From an uncultured Clostridia bacterium (lineage in GTDB: Bacteria; Bacillota; Clostridia; TANB77; CAG-508): a DNA stretch of 47,413 nucleotides. Both the position numbers and the translations under genes were made by a program. Below the pieces are notes generated by a model. It searched no databases and was not told where the DNA came from. It was given only the letters and a program-made list of their open reading frames with translations. The stretch is from the NCBI GenBank assembly GCA_934133175.1, contig CAKPAX010000009.1, positions 1 to 47,413 of the forward strand. The letters are read 5' to 3'. How positions within the stretch are numbered: the first letter of the stretch is position 1; every line of letters starts with the position of its first letter. Of the stretch, positions 1-8,649 are shown one piece after another.

Positions 1-344
1 TCTGCTGTTATTGTTACTTCATAACTTCCTTTTTTTACTGTCCATGGTAGGTTATTTTCTGTTCCATTTTTTGTTATTTCTGTTCCTTTTATTTTTCCTA
101 TTTCTGCTTCTAATGTTGTTAAATCTATTACCCCTTCATCATTCACTTTTGATGCCATTACTGCTAATTTTACTTGCTCCTCAAACTCAGACTTATCTGT
201 TGTATCTTTTGCACTTGTTGCCTGTTTTAATATTCCATTTTCTCCTGTTAACATACTTATTGCTACCCCTGCTAGTATTAAAAGAACTATTATTGTTATT
301 ACCAACGCTATTAATGTTATACCTTTAGCTTGCTTTATTTGCAT
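1..344 (-). CDS. Prepilin-like protein, 3' end cut by window edge
   Basis: The frame opens with ATG at 344-342 and stays open to base 1, so only about 114 residues are present and the C-terminus is outside the window. A strong AAGGAGG site lies at 352-358. The N-terminus has a short positive leader, then KGITLIALVITIIVLLILAG. This has the layout of a type IV prepilin or pseudopilin: a basic leader, a Gly before the cleavage point and a hydrophobic helix, although Ile replaces the usual Phe at +1 and there is no Glu at +5. The remainder is a soluble, charged domain that I do not recognise. Proteins with this leader are common in uncultured Clostridia and probably use a dedicated prepilin peptidase. 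No other pilus gene is in the window, so the function is an inference from the leader alone. Confidence 0.75.
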   Translation of the reverse strand, partial: MQIKQAKGITLIALVITIIVLLILAGVAISMLTGENGILKQATSAKDTTDKSEFEEQVKLAVMASKVNDEGVIDLTTLEAEIGKIKGTEITKNGTENNLPWTVKKGSYEVTITA

Positions 345-435
345 ACTTTTTCCTCCTTCGTATTTTTTCTTTGTTTTTATCTTTATATATTTTGTTCAAT
401 TTTTTATTTTTAAATTCTTTTTATTTATACTTTTT

Positions 436-549
436 TACTATTTAATAAATAGTATCAACATTTTTATTTCATACTATTTTTTCTAAAGGTATTTAGTTTT
501 CAATGTTCTACTATTTATTTAATAGTTTGTATTTAAATTTTATACTATT
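436..549. repeat. Four TACTATT repeats at 34-37 bp spacing
   Basis: TACTATT occurs at 436-442, 472-478, 509-515 and 543-549, all in the same orientation, with start-to-start distances of 36, 37 and 34. The first copy is half of a perfect 9-1-9 palindrome at 436-454 (TACTATTTA, A, TAAATAGTA). The third begins a weaker palindrome. The 345-600 region holds no gene. It is the upstream region of the prepilin-like gene, so a regulator binding array is a reasonable guess. Confidence 0.5.
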
Positions 550-600
550 ATTTTTTATTTTGCAATATTTTTCTTATTTTTAGAAATAAAATCTATTACA

Positions 601-3234
601 CTAATTTTTTGACTCTTTATTATAAAAAACCACTCTTCCAAATTTTACTTCGTTTAGTTTCTTTTGAAGTTCTATAATAGGTATTGGTAAAATTGAAATT
701 ATTATTGTATATATCCATTGAGTCATATTTAATGGAACTAAGCTAAATATTTGAGCTAAACTTGGAATTATTACAACTATTGTTTGAACTATAACACCTA
801 AAATAAAGCTTCCTACTAAATATTTATTCTCAAAAATTCCTACTTTGAATATTGATTCGTCACTTTTAATATTAAAGCTGTGTACTAGTTCTAGTAATCC
901 AATTGCTACAAATGCCATTGTTCTTCCAACTTCTAATCCATATAAATTATTTCCTAAACTAAATGCAAATAATGTTAACATACCTATCATTGCACCCTCA
1001 ACAATAATCTTATTCCATAATCCATCTGAAAATAATCCTTTTTTAGAACTTCTTGGTTTTCTTTTCATAATATCTTTTTCTGGTGGCTCTAGTCCTATTG
1101 CAATTGCTGGAAGTGAGTCTGTAACTAAATTAACCCATAACAATTGAATTGCAAGTAATGGAGATTTAAATCCTAATATTAACCCCATAAATATTGTTAC
1201 AATTTCTCCAATATTTGTTGCAATTAAAAAATGTACAGCTTTTTTTATGTTATCATATATATTTCTTCCTTGTTTTACAGCTTCTACTATTGTTATAAAA
1301 TTATCATCAGCCAATATCATATCAGAAGCATTTTTTGCAACATCTGTACCATTTTTTCCCATTGCTATTCCTATATCTGCATTTTTTAATGCTGGACTAT
1401 CATTTACTCCATCTCCAGTCATGGCAACAACTGCTCCTGTTTTCTGCCATGCTTTTACTATTCTTACTTTATGTTCTGGTGTAACTCTTGCAAAAACAGA
1501 ATATGATTTAATGTCTCTCTCTAATTGAGTTTGTGTCATTTTATCTAATTCTGCTCCTGTTATCGCCTTATCCCCTGCTTTTAATATATCTAATTCTTTT
1601 GCAATTGCTTTTGCAGTATAAATATGATCTCCTGTTATCATAACTGTTTTTATTCCTGCATTTCTACAATCTCTTACCGCTTCTTTTACTCCTTCTCTAG
1701 GCGGATCAATCATTCCTATAAGTCCAACAAAAACAAGATCTTTCTCTATTGTTTCTGAATCAATTTTTTCTGGCAAAATATCAACATCTAAAAAACTAAC
1801 TGCAATTACTCTTAATGCCTTATTTGCCATGTTTAAATTATCATTTTTAATTTTACTTATTTCTGCTTGTGCTAAACTACTTACACTCTCATTTCTATAT
1901 ATTTTGGTACATTTATTTAAAAGTATATCTGGTGCTCCTTTTGTTATAATTCTATACTTATTACCCAATTTATGTATTGTTGTCATCATTTTTCTATTTG
2001 AATCAAATGGAATTTCATTTACTCTTTCCATATTTAAATATAATTCTTCTTTGTTTTTTCCTTTGGCTAATGCTTCATTTACAATTGCCACTTCTGTTGG
2101 TTCTCCAACTGCAAATTTTTTCCCATTTTCACTTGATATATCACAATTTGTACACATTGAAGCTAATTCTATACACAAATCATTATTATAACTTTTTATA
2201 TTTACAACTTTCATTTTATTTTGAGTTAAAGTCCCTGTTTTATCAGAACATATTACACTACTACTCCCTAATGTTTCTACAGCTGGCAATTTTCTTATTA
2301 TACTATTTTTCTTTGCCATTTTTGTAACACCTATTGATAACATTATTGTTACAATTGCTGGCAATCCTTCTGGAATTGCTGCAACCGCAAGTCCTACAGA
2401 TGTCATAAACATTTCTACTGGCTCTATCTTCTTAAATATTCCTATTACGAATATTGCTATACAAATAACTAAACAAGCTATTCCTAATGTTTTTCCTACT
2501 TCTCCTAATTTCTTTTGTATTGGAGTCTCTGGTGCTTCTTCATCTATTATCATATTTGCAATTTTTCCTACTTTAGTATCCATTCCTGTTTCTGTAACAA
2601 TTGCTTTTCCATGGCCATTTACTGCAATTGTAGCCATAAATACCATATTTAACATATCACCTGTTGGAATATCTTTTTTTAAAACACTATTACTATTTTT
2701 TAGAACAGGCTCTGTTTCTCCTGTTAAACTTGATTCTTCAACCTTTAAGTTAAAATCTTCTATTAATCTACAATCTGCTGGTATATAGTTTCCAGCTTCT
2801 ATTATTACAATATCTCCTGGTACCAATTCTTCTGCATTTATTTCATATGTTTTTTTATTTCTAATAACCTTTGCAACTGGTGGAGTCATCTTTTTTAAAG
2901 CTTCTATTGATTTTTCTGCTTTTGCTTCTTGAACTAGTCCCATAATTGCATTTAAAATTACTATTGCTATTATAATAATTGAATCAATGTAATCATTTTC
3001 TCCTTGCATTTTTGATACTACTGCAGAAATAATTGATGCAATTATTAGTATAATAATCATAAAATCATTAAATTGTTTTATAAATTTTACTATTATACTT
3101 TCTTTTTTCTTATCTTTTAATTTGTTTTTACCATATTTTTCTTGCCTTTTTTTTACTTCCTCTTCTGTTAAACCATTGCCCAAATTTGTCCTAACGTTTC
3201 TAATAACTTCATTTATCTTATAAGTATGCCACAT
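601..3234 (-). CDS. P-type calcium-transporting ATPase
   Basis: This is a complete 877-residue P-type cation pump of the SERCA/PMCA (P2) type, which exports Ca2+ across the cell membrane using ATP. In order it has a cation-ATPase N-domain, TM1-2 (about 53-105), the actuator LTGE loop (about 170), and TM3-4 with PEGLPA (288-293). Next come the phosphorylation motif DKTGTLT with Asp331, KGAP of the nucleotide domain (about 433), TGDGVND (606-612) and the C-terminal helices. The Ca2+-site residues seen in SERCA are kept: Glu in PEGLP, Glu in the TM5 IGEIV segment, and Asn, Thr and Asp in VNLVTDSLP (701-709). This makes Ca2+ more likely than Na+/K+ or Mg2+. The ATG has an AAAGGAGAGG site just upstream. 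The gene is transcribed alone, divergently from ytaF. Confidence 0.93.
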   Translation of the reverse strand: MWHTYKINEVIRNVRTNLGNGLTEEEVKKRQEKYGKNKLKDKKKESIIVKFIKQFNDFMIIILIIASIISAVVSKMQGENDYIDSIIIIAIVILNAIMGLVQEAKAEKSIEALKKMTPPVAKVIRNKKTYEINAEELVPGDIVIIEAGNYIPADCRLIEDFNLKVEESSLTGETEPVLKNSNSVLKKDIPTGDMLNMVFMATIAVNGHGKAIVTETGMDTKVGKIANMIIDEEAPETPIQKKLGEVGKTLGIACLVICIAIFVIGIFKKIEPVEMFMTSVGLAVAAIPEGLPAIVTIMLSIGVTKMAKKNSIIRKLPAVETLGSSSVICSDKTGTLTQNKMKVVNIKSYNNDLCIELASMCTNCDISSENGKKFAVGEPTEVAIVNEALAKGKNKEELYLNMERVNEIPFDSNRKMMTTIHKLGNKYRIITKGAPDILLNKCTKIYRNESVSSLAQAEISKIKNDNLNMANKALRVIAVSFLDVDILPEKIDSETIEKDLVFVGLIGMIDPPREGVKEAVRDCRNAGIKTVMITGDHIYTAKAIAKELDILKAGDKAITGAELDKMTQTQLERDIKSYSVFARVTPEHKVRIVKAWQKTGAVVAMTGDGVNDSPALKNADIGIAMGKNGTDVAKNASDMILADDNFITIVEAVKQGRNIYDNIKKAVHFLIATNIGEIVTIFMGLILGFKSPLLAIQLLWVNLVTDSLPAIAIGLEPPEKDIMKRKPRSSKKGLFSDGLWNKIIVEGAMIGMLTLFAFSLGNNLYGLEVGRTMAFVAIGLLELVHSFNIKSDESIFKVGIFENKYLVGSFILGVIVQTIVVIIPSLAQIFSLVPLNMTQWIYTIIISILPIPIIELQKKLNEVKFGRVVFYNKESKN

Positions 3235-3354
3235 AAAATCCTCTCCTTTGTATATAATCTAAAATAAATATATGTGCTTGTACTAAAAATATGATAAAAT
3301 TTAATATTTTCACGTTTGTCGTTTTTAATCATATTATGTATCAGAGGTGTTTTT

Positions 3355-4005
3355 ATGTTTATAAGTTGTTTTATTTTAGCACTTTCTGTTAGTATTGATT
3401 CACTAAGTATTGGAATTACATATGGATTAAAAGATACCAAAATATCATATATAGGAAAAGTTACTTTATTTATAACATCATTTATTATTTCTATTATTTC
3501 AATATGGTTTGGTGATAATATAAAAAACATTTTTCCAGATATTATAACAAAAATGATTGGAACATTTATTTTAATATTTATGGGACTATTTATTATTTAT
3601 CAATCTGTATGTAAAAATAATTTAGAAGATAATAAAATAAGAAATAATTCAGAAGAAAAAATATATAGTTTTTTTATAAAATTTTTAGGCATAACAATTA
3701 AAATTATAAAAAACCCAATTTCTTCTGATTTTGATCACTCGAAAAAAATTGATGGAAAAGAATCTTTATTTTTAGGTTTAGCTTTATCTCTGGATGCGTT
3801 TTGTGTAGGAATAGGTAGTGGAATTATTGGAATTAATTCATTTATCTTTCCATTTTTAACTTCACTATTTCAATTAATATTTTTAAATACTGGTATTTTA
3901 TTTGGAAAAAAGATTAATTCCTTGTCAAAATTACCTGATAATATTTGGTCTATTATTTCTGGTACATTATTAATATTAATAGGTATTATAAAGTTTCTTT
4001 TTTAA
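3355..4005 (+). CDS. ytaF: Sporulation membrane protein YtaF-like (MntP family)
   Basis: This 216-residue integral membrane protein has two related halves, each with a small-residue and Asp-rich motif: LSVSIDSLSIGITYGL near the N-terminus and LALSLDAFCVGIGSG near residue 150. This is the pattern of YtaF, a relative of the Mn2+ exporter MntP that is found in spore formers. The central hydrophilic loop carries lysine-rich sequence and SSDFDHSKKIDGKESL, which is typical of YtaF and not of MntP. I chose ATG 3355 because AGAGGTG lies at 3343-3349. An upstream in-frame TTG at 3316 has no ribosome site. The biochemical role is not established. It is divergent from the Ca2+ pump. Confidence 0.8.
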   Translation: MFISCFILALSVSIDSLSIGITYGLKDTKISYIGKVTLFITSFIISIISIWFGDNIKNIFPDIITKMIGTFILIFMGLFIIYQSVCKNNLEDNKIRNNSEEKIYSFFIKFLGITIKIIKNPISSDFDHSKKIDGKESLFLGLALSLDAFCVGIGSGIIGINSFIFPFLTSLFQLIFLNTGILFGKKINSLSKLPDNIWSIISGTLLILIGIIKFLF

Positions 4006-4019
4006 TTTTAATAAACATC

Positions 4020-4048
4020 TTGTAATATCTTGTCGAATTATGTATAAT
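4020..4048 (+). promoter_or_regulatory. SigA-type promoter of the first orphan gene
   Basis: TTGTAA at 4020-4025 and TATAAT at 4043-4048 are separated by exactly 17 bp, about 30 bp before the ATG at 4078. The ribosome site TAGGAGG lies between promoter and start. Confidence 0.65.
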
Positions 4049-4077
4049 ACTATTATCAACTTTTAGGAGGTATAATT

Positions 4078-4290
4078 ATGGCAAAAAGGGTTATTTTACG
4101 GTATCCAGACGGTGAAGATGAATTGACAACAAATAAGGTTGAACTTATGCAAAAATTCACAACTTGGTTAATTAATTGCAACCGATTTTCAAATCACATT
4201 CAGGATTCTAATGGAGATATTTTTGAATTTCCTAAATCCAGTTATGGTGTTATTTGTAGAATAAAGTGGAGAAAAATAATTAGGGGTTAA
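4078..4290 (+). CDS. Orphan small protein of unknown function, 70 aa
   Basis: I do not recognise this protein. It is basic and soluble, with no signal peptide or membrane segment, rich in aromatic residues, with an Arg/Lys-rich C-terminus (RIKWRKIIRG). It could be a small nucleic-acid binding or phage-derived protein, but nothing proves it. The start has a strong TTAGGAGG site 8 bases upstream, a consensus-like promoter and a dedicated hairpin terminator (4335-4356). It sits alone on the plus strand between ytaF and smc. Codons such as CGG, CGA and AAC are more frequent than in the neighbours, which prefer AGA and AAT, so transfer is possible. It resembles the orphan genes at 13096 and 37902 in architecture, not in sequence. 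Confidence 0.7.
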   Translation: MAKRVILRYPDGEDELTTNKVELMQKFTTWLINCNRFSNHIQDSNGDIFEFPKSSYGVICRIKWRKIIRG

Positions 4291-4334
4291 ACAGCCATAA
4301 GACCATTAGCTTTTATTAAAAAAGTACACAAAAG

Positions 4335-4363
4335 CAGAGTAGCAAATGCTACTCTGTTTTATT
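4335..4363 (+). terminator. Terminator of the first orphan gene
   Basis: A 9-bp perfect stem (CAGAGTAGC / GCTACTCTG) with an AAAT loop at 4335-4356 is followed by TTTTATTTT. Its T-tract overlaps the smc stop codon. It may also help end the converging smc transcript, although the minus-side T-tract is poor. Confidence 0.85.
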
Positions 4364-7300
4364 TTAATTTCATTGATAACAATTTTGAAATACCATTCTC
4401 TTCCATAGTAATTCCATAAACTGTATCCGCCGCTTCCATTGTTCCTTTTCTATGAGTTATTACTAAAAATTGAGTATCTTTTGAAAATTTCTTTAAATAT
4501 TCGGCATATCTAAATACATTTACATCATCTAATGCTGCTTCTATTTCATCTAGCACGCAGAAAGGTGCAGGATTAATCTTTAATATTGCAAATAATAATG
4601 CTATTGCAGTAAATGCTTTCTCTCCTCCTGATAGAAGCATCATATTTTGTAATTTCTTTCCTGGTGGTTGAACAGTTATATCTATTCCACATTCTAAAAT
4701 ATTTTCTTCATCTGCTAATGTTAGCTCTGCTTTTCCTCCACCAAATAACTCTCTAAATACTTCTCCAAAATTTTTATTAATAATTTCAAATTGTGTTTTA
4801 AATTGTTCTTTCATTACTTCTGTCATTTCTTGAATCATTTTTCTTAATTTTGACATAGTATTTTCTAGATCTAACCTTTGCTCACACATAAAGTCATATC
4901 TTTCTTTTAAAGTCTTATATTCTTCTATTGAATCAACATTAACACTACCTAAATCTCTAATATCTGCTCTTAAATTATTTACTTTTTTTTGTGTTAATGC
5001 AATATTATCTGGTTTCTTATATTCTTTAATTGTGTTTGGAGTTAATTCATATTCTTCCCATAGTTTATTTATAACTACATTTAAATCTTCTTCTGTCTTA
5101 GATTTCTTGGCTTCCATTTTTGCCATTTGTGATTTAAGATCTTCAATAATTTTAAATTGATCATTTAATTCTGTTTCTTTATTAGCAAGCTTTTCATTTT
5201 TTTGAGTTCTTTCTTCTTTTAAATTATTTATTGTTTGTCCGCTTGTTTGAACTTGTTTTTTAACTTCTTCAATTTTCTGTTTTGTTTCTTCTATATTTTT
5301 TTCTAATTCTTTATTATCTTCTTCGATTTGATTTATTTGTTTTTCTTTATTTTCTATGCTTTTTTTGTTATTTTCAATATCATTATTTATCATATCAGAT
5401 ATTTCATTTATTGATGTTTCACTTTCATCAAATGAAGATACAGAAATTTTTAAATTTGTTATATCAAAATTTAAATCATCTATATATTTTTGGTCGTCTT
5501 TATTTAATTCTGCAAATTCATTTATTATATTTGTAAGTTTTTCATTTTCTTCATTAATAGTTGATATTTGTTCTTCATCAGTTTTTTTCTTTTCTTCTAT
5601 TTCAATTTTTTGATTATCTATATTTACAGTTTCTTCTTTTAATTTAGATAACCTTTTTTCTATTCTTTCTATGTTTTCATTTATTGCTACAACTTTTTGT
5701 TTTTCTGTTGCATATGTTATATCTATTTCTTGTAAAGCCTTCTCTAAGCTTGAAACTTCTTCTAGTAAATCTTCTTGAGAATTAACATATTCTTCTTTTT
5801 CTTTTTCTAATTTTTCTATTTTTTGTTTTATTTTATTTATTTCTTTTTCTAAGCTTTCAATTTCTCTTCCTCTACCTAAAATATTTACAGTCTTTTTAGC
5901 AACAGATCCACCAGTAATTGCACCTGAAGGATTTATTAAATCTCCTTCTATTGTAATTATTCTAAAAGAATAGTTATTTTGTTTAGCAACTTTAATTGCT
6001 GTTTCCATATTATCTACAATTACAGTTCTACCTAGTAAATTTAAAATAATTTGTTCATATTTTTTATTAAATTGAACTAAATCAGAAGCAACACCAATAA
6101 TTCCTTTTTCTTTTGCCTTAAAGTTTTCTAATTTTTTACCTTTTACTGATGTTATTGGTAAAAATGATGCTCTTCCTAAGTTGTTTTTTCTTAAATGTTC
6201 TATTAATCTTTTTGCATCTTCTTCTGTTTCTGTAACAACATTTTGCAAACTTGCTCCCAAACACATTTCAATTGCTGTTTCATACTCTTTTGGAACTGAA
6301 ATTATATTTGCAAGAACTCCATGCATTCCTTTTCCTAAATCTTTAATATTCTCGCAATCATTTAATAATGATTTGACACTTTTTATATAACCTTCTTTTT
6401 CTTTTTCTGTTTCTACTAAAAATTTATGTCTTGAATCTTTTATACGCATTTCACTATATAAATTATTAATATTTGTATCATATTCTTTAATTTTTGTAGA
6501 AGCTTCTTCTTTTTGTTTTTCTATTTTTTCTAAACTAGAAACAATAGAATTTCTTTTACTTTCTGCTTCATAAAAACCTTTTGATATTTCATCTTTTCTT
6601 AATCTAGCGGCATCTAGTTCTGATATATTTGTTGTTATCTCTTGTTTTATTTGTTGTTTTCTTTTTTCCAAACTTTCTGCATTTGCATTTTGAGTACTTA
6701 TATCTGATTGCAATTCATATCTTTTATCTGTGTTTTCTTCTACTTTCTTTTTATGTTCTTCTATTTCTATTTCTTTTTTAGATAGTTTGCTTGTTAATTT
6801 ATCTAATTCCGATTGTTTCTCTTCTAATTCTTTTTCAAATTTCTTTCTATTTTCTTTTAAATTATCTTTTTTTGCTTGTTTTTGTTTTATCTCTTCTTCA
6901 AGGCTTGTTATTTTAGTTTTTATTTCTTCTATCTCTTTTTCAAATCTTGTTTTATTTTCTTTATTGTTTTCTATTCTAGTACTACATACACTTATATTTG
7001 AATTTAATTGTTCTATTTCTTTTTGACTTTCAAATCCAATATTTTGCATAGACTCAATCTTTTCTGTAATTTCATCTATTTGTGTTTTTAGTTCTTCCTT
7101 TAAAGCTTTTATTCTTTCAAGTTTACCTTCTTCTTGATTACAAGTAGATTTCATTATATCTTCATCATTTATTATTTCTTCTAAAGTTTGTTTATATTTT
7201 TCAATATTATATACAAATAATCCTATTTCTATTGACTTTAATTCTTCTTTTAAATTCAAATATTTTTTAGCCTTTTCTGCTTGTTGTTGTAGTGGTTCAA

Positions 7301-7904
7301 TGTTTGATTCTATTTCTGTTAATATATCATTAATTCTAAGTAAATTTAATTTTGTATGTTCTAGTTTTTTCTCTGATTCTGCTTTTCTTGTTCTGTATTT
7401 TACAATTCCTGCAGCCTCTTCGAAAATATGTCTTCTATCTTCTGATTTATTACTTAAAATTTCATCTATTTTTCCTTGACCAATTATAGAATATCCATCT
7501 TTTCCTATACCTGTATCCATAAACAATTCTAATATATCTTTTAATCTACATGGTACTTTATTTATATAATAACCAGTTTCACCACTTCTATATATTTTTC
7601 TTGTTACTGTTACTTCTGCATACTCTATTGGTAAAGTTCCATCTTCATTATCAAATACCAATGACGCTTCTGCAAAACCTAATGATTTTCTATTTTGAGT
7701 TCCAGCAAATATAATATCATTAGATTTTGCTCCTCTTAATGATTTCATACTTTGCTCTCCTAAAACCCATCTTATAGCATCTGAAATATTACTTTTTCCT
7801 GAGCCATTAGGTCCTATAACACTTGTTATTCCTGGCATAAATTCTAATACTGTTTTATCTGCAAATGACTTAAATCCTTGTAATTCTAATCTTTTTAAAT
7901 ACAT
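4359..7904 (-). CDS. smc: Chromosome segregation protein SMC
   Basis: This is a full-length 1181-residue SMC ATPase, close to the usual 1186 of Bacillus. It forms a homodimeric ring with ScpA and ScpB and organises and segregates chromosomes. The N-terminal head starts with FKSFADKT and has Walker A GPNGSGKS (about 32-39). Two long charged coiled coils flank the hinge (about 500-660), which holds the GRASFLP and GGSVAKK-type segments. The C-terminal head has LLSGGEKAFTAIALLF (signature motif) and CVLDEIEAALDD (Walker B and D-loop). ATG has AAAGGTGG upstream. ScpA, ScpB and FtsY, which often lie nearby, are not in the window. rnc, a common partner directly upstream, is about 21 kb away. A 138-bp hairpin element lies between smc and trmL. 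Confidence 0.97.
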   Translation of the reverse strand: MYLKRLELQGFKSFADKTVLEFMPGITSVIGPNGSGKSNISDAIRWVLGEQSMKSLRGAKSNDIIFAGTQNRKSLGFAEASLVFDNEDGTLPIEYAEVTVTRKIYRSGETGYYINKVPCRLKDILELFMDTGIGKDGYSIIGQGKIDEILSNKSEDRRHIFEEAAGIVKYRTRKAESEKKLEHTKLNLLRINDILTEIESNIEPLQQQAEKAKKYLNLKEELKSIEIGLFVYNIEKYKQTLEEIINDEDIMKSTCNQEEGKLERIKALKEELKTQIDEITEKIESMQNIGFESQKEIEQLNSNISVCSTRIENNKENKTRFEKEIEEIKTKITSLEEEIKQKQAKKDNLKENRKKFEKELEEKQSELDKLTSKLSKKEIEIEEHKKKVEENTDKRYELQSDISTQNANAESLEKRKQQIKQEITTNISELDAARLRKDEISKGFYEAESKRNSIVSSLEKIEKQKEEASTKIKEYDTNINNLYSEMRIKDSRHKFLVETEKEKEGYIKSVKSLLNDCENIKDLGKGMHGVLANIISVPKEYETAIEMCLGASLQNVVTETEEDAKRLIEHLRKNNLGRASFLPITSVKGKKLENFKAKEKGIIGVASDLVQFNKKYEQIILNLLGRTVIVDNMETAIKVAKQNNYSFRIITIEGDLINPSGAITGGSVAKKTVNILGRGREIESLEKEINKIKQKIEKLEKEKEEYVNSQEDLLEEVSSLEKALQEIDITYATEKQKVVAINENIERIEKRLSKLKEETVNIDNQKIEIEEKKKTDEEQISTINEENEKLTNIINEFAELNKDDQKYIDDLNFDITNLKISVSSFDESETSINEISDMINNDIENNKKSIENKEKQINQIEEDNKELEKNIEETKQKIEEVKKQVQTSGQTINNLKEERTQKNEKLANKETELNDQFKIIEDLKSQMAKMEAKKSKTEEDLNVVINKLWEEYELTPNTIKEYKKPDNIALTQKKVNNLRADIRDLGSVNVDSIEEYKTLKERYDFMCEQRLDLENTMSKLRKMIQEMTEVMKEQFKTQFEIINKNFGEVFRELFGGGKAELTLADEENILECGIDITVQPPGKKLQNMMLLSGGEKAFTAIALLFAILKINPAPFCVLDEIEAALDDVNVFRYAEYLKKFSKDTQFLVITHRKGTMEAADTVYGITMEENGISKLLSMKLK

Positions 7905-7983
7905 TTAGACCACCTTTATTTTTTCTTTTCTTCTTATTTATATATCATTTTTCGACTTTTGTAAAGTTGAGCAATTTTGCTAT

Positions 7984-8121
7984 AGAATTAATTATAGTTT
8001 TAACGTAGTAACATTCGTGGGGACCAACAACTTATAGTCTGTTATAAAATTGAATATATATGAAATTTTATTATAGACTATTAGGCAGTTGGGAGTTACA
8101 AGTAAAACTATAATTAATTCT
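7984..8121. repeat. 138-bp inverted-repeat element (MITE-like or structured RNA)
   Basis: A 19-bp arm at 7984-8002 is the exact reverse complement of 8103-8121. Inside it are GTAAC (8008-8012) against GTTAC (8095-8099), then CCAAC (8024-8028) against GTTGG (8088-8092). The innermost part is a near-complete stem of about 20 bp, roughly 8031-8051 against 8063-8083. The whole element folds into one long hairpin with a lopsided internal loop holding a G-rich stretch (8018-8022). It is flanked on both sides by TAT, which could be a 3-bp target duplication. No ORF is present. I cannot decide between a non-autonomous mobile element and a structured RNA or smc leader. Confidence 0.6.
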
Positions 8122-8131
8122 TATATAATTG

Positions 8132-8629
8132 TTAGTCAAAATAACTACTTATTTCCTCTAAATTCTCAAAATCTTTTTGTCTTAAAACATCATAAACAAC
8201 TATAGCTACTGAATTAGACAAATTTAATGATCTTAATGTTTCTCTCATTGGAATTCTTATTGTTTTATCTATATACTTCATTAAAATATCTTCTGGTAAA
8301 CCTTTTGTTTCTTTTCCAAAAAGAAGAAATACTTCATCCATATTTTTATAATCTGGTTCTGAGTATACATGTTTTCCTTTTGTTGTTACAAAAAACATAT
8401 TATTTTCTTCTGGTTTATATTTTTCTAAAAACTCCTCAAATGATGTGTGTTCTTCTATTTCTAATTTATCCCAATAATCTAATCCTGCTCTTTTTACTTG
8501 TTTTTCGGAAATACTAAATCCTAGAGGATATACTAAATGTAATTTTCCTCCTGTTGCTGCACATGTTCTTGCAATATTTCCAGTATTTTGTGGAATTTCT
8601 GGTTCTACTAATACAACATTTAATTTCAT
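8132..8629 (-). CDS. trmL: tRNA (cytidine(34)-2'-O)-methyltransferase TrmL
   Basis: This 165-residue SPOUT-class (alpha/beta-knot) methyltransferase 2'-O-methylates the wobble base C34 or cmnm5U34 of tRNA-Leu using S-adenosylmethionine. It is the minimal TrmL form without an RNA-binding extension. Family motifs are visible in order: VEPEIPQNTGNIARTCAATG near the start, the LLFGKETKGLP segment at about 107-117, and IPMRETLRSLNLSNSVAIVVYD near the C-terminus. The last two make the knot and bind the cofactor. AAGGAGAAG lies upstream of the ATG. It is the last gene of the mfd cluster and follows the other methyltransferase by 20 bases. Confidence 0.93.
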   Translation of the reverse strand: MKLNVVLVEPEIPQNTGNIARTCAATGGKLHLVYPLGFSISEKQVKRAGLDYWDKLEIEEHTSFEEFLEKYKPEENNMFFVTTKGKHVYSEPDYKNMDEVFLLFGKETKGLPEDILMKYIDKTIRIPMRETLRSLNLSNSVAIVVYDVLRQKDFENLEEISSYFD

Positions 8630-8649
8630 CTTGAATCTTCTCCTTAAAT

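Noticed and set aside
3235..3354. yybP-ykoY or Mg/Mn riboswitch between the Ca2+ pump and ytaF
   Set aside because: The gap is only about 120 bp with no visible conserved aptamer stem or terminator.
3213..3530. Minus-strand open frame overlapping ytaF and the Ca2+ pump start
   Set aside because: It is antisense to ytaF, has no ribosome site and its residues look like random AT-rich translation.
7984..8121. A plain rho-independent terminator
   Set aside because: It is far too long, has no T-run at the end of either arm and has a complex internal loop.
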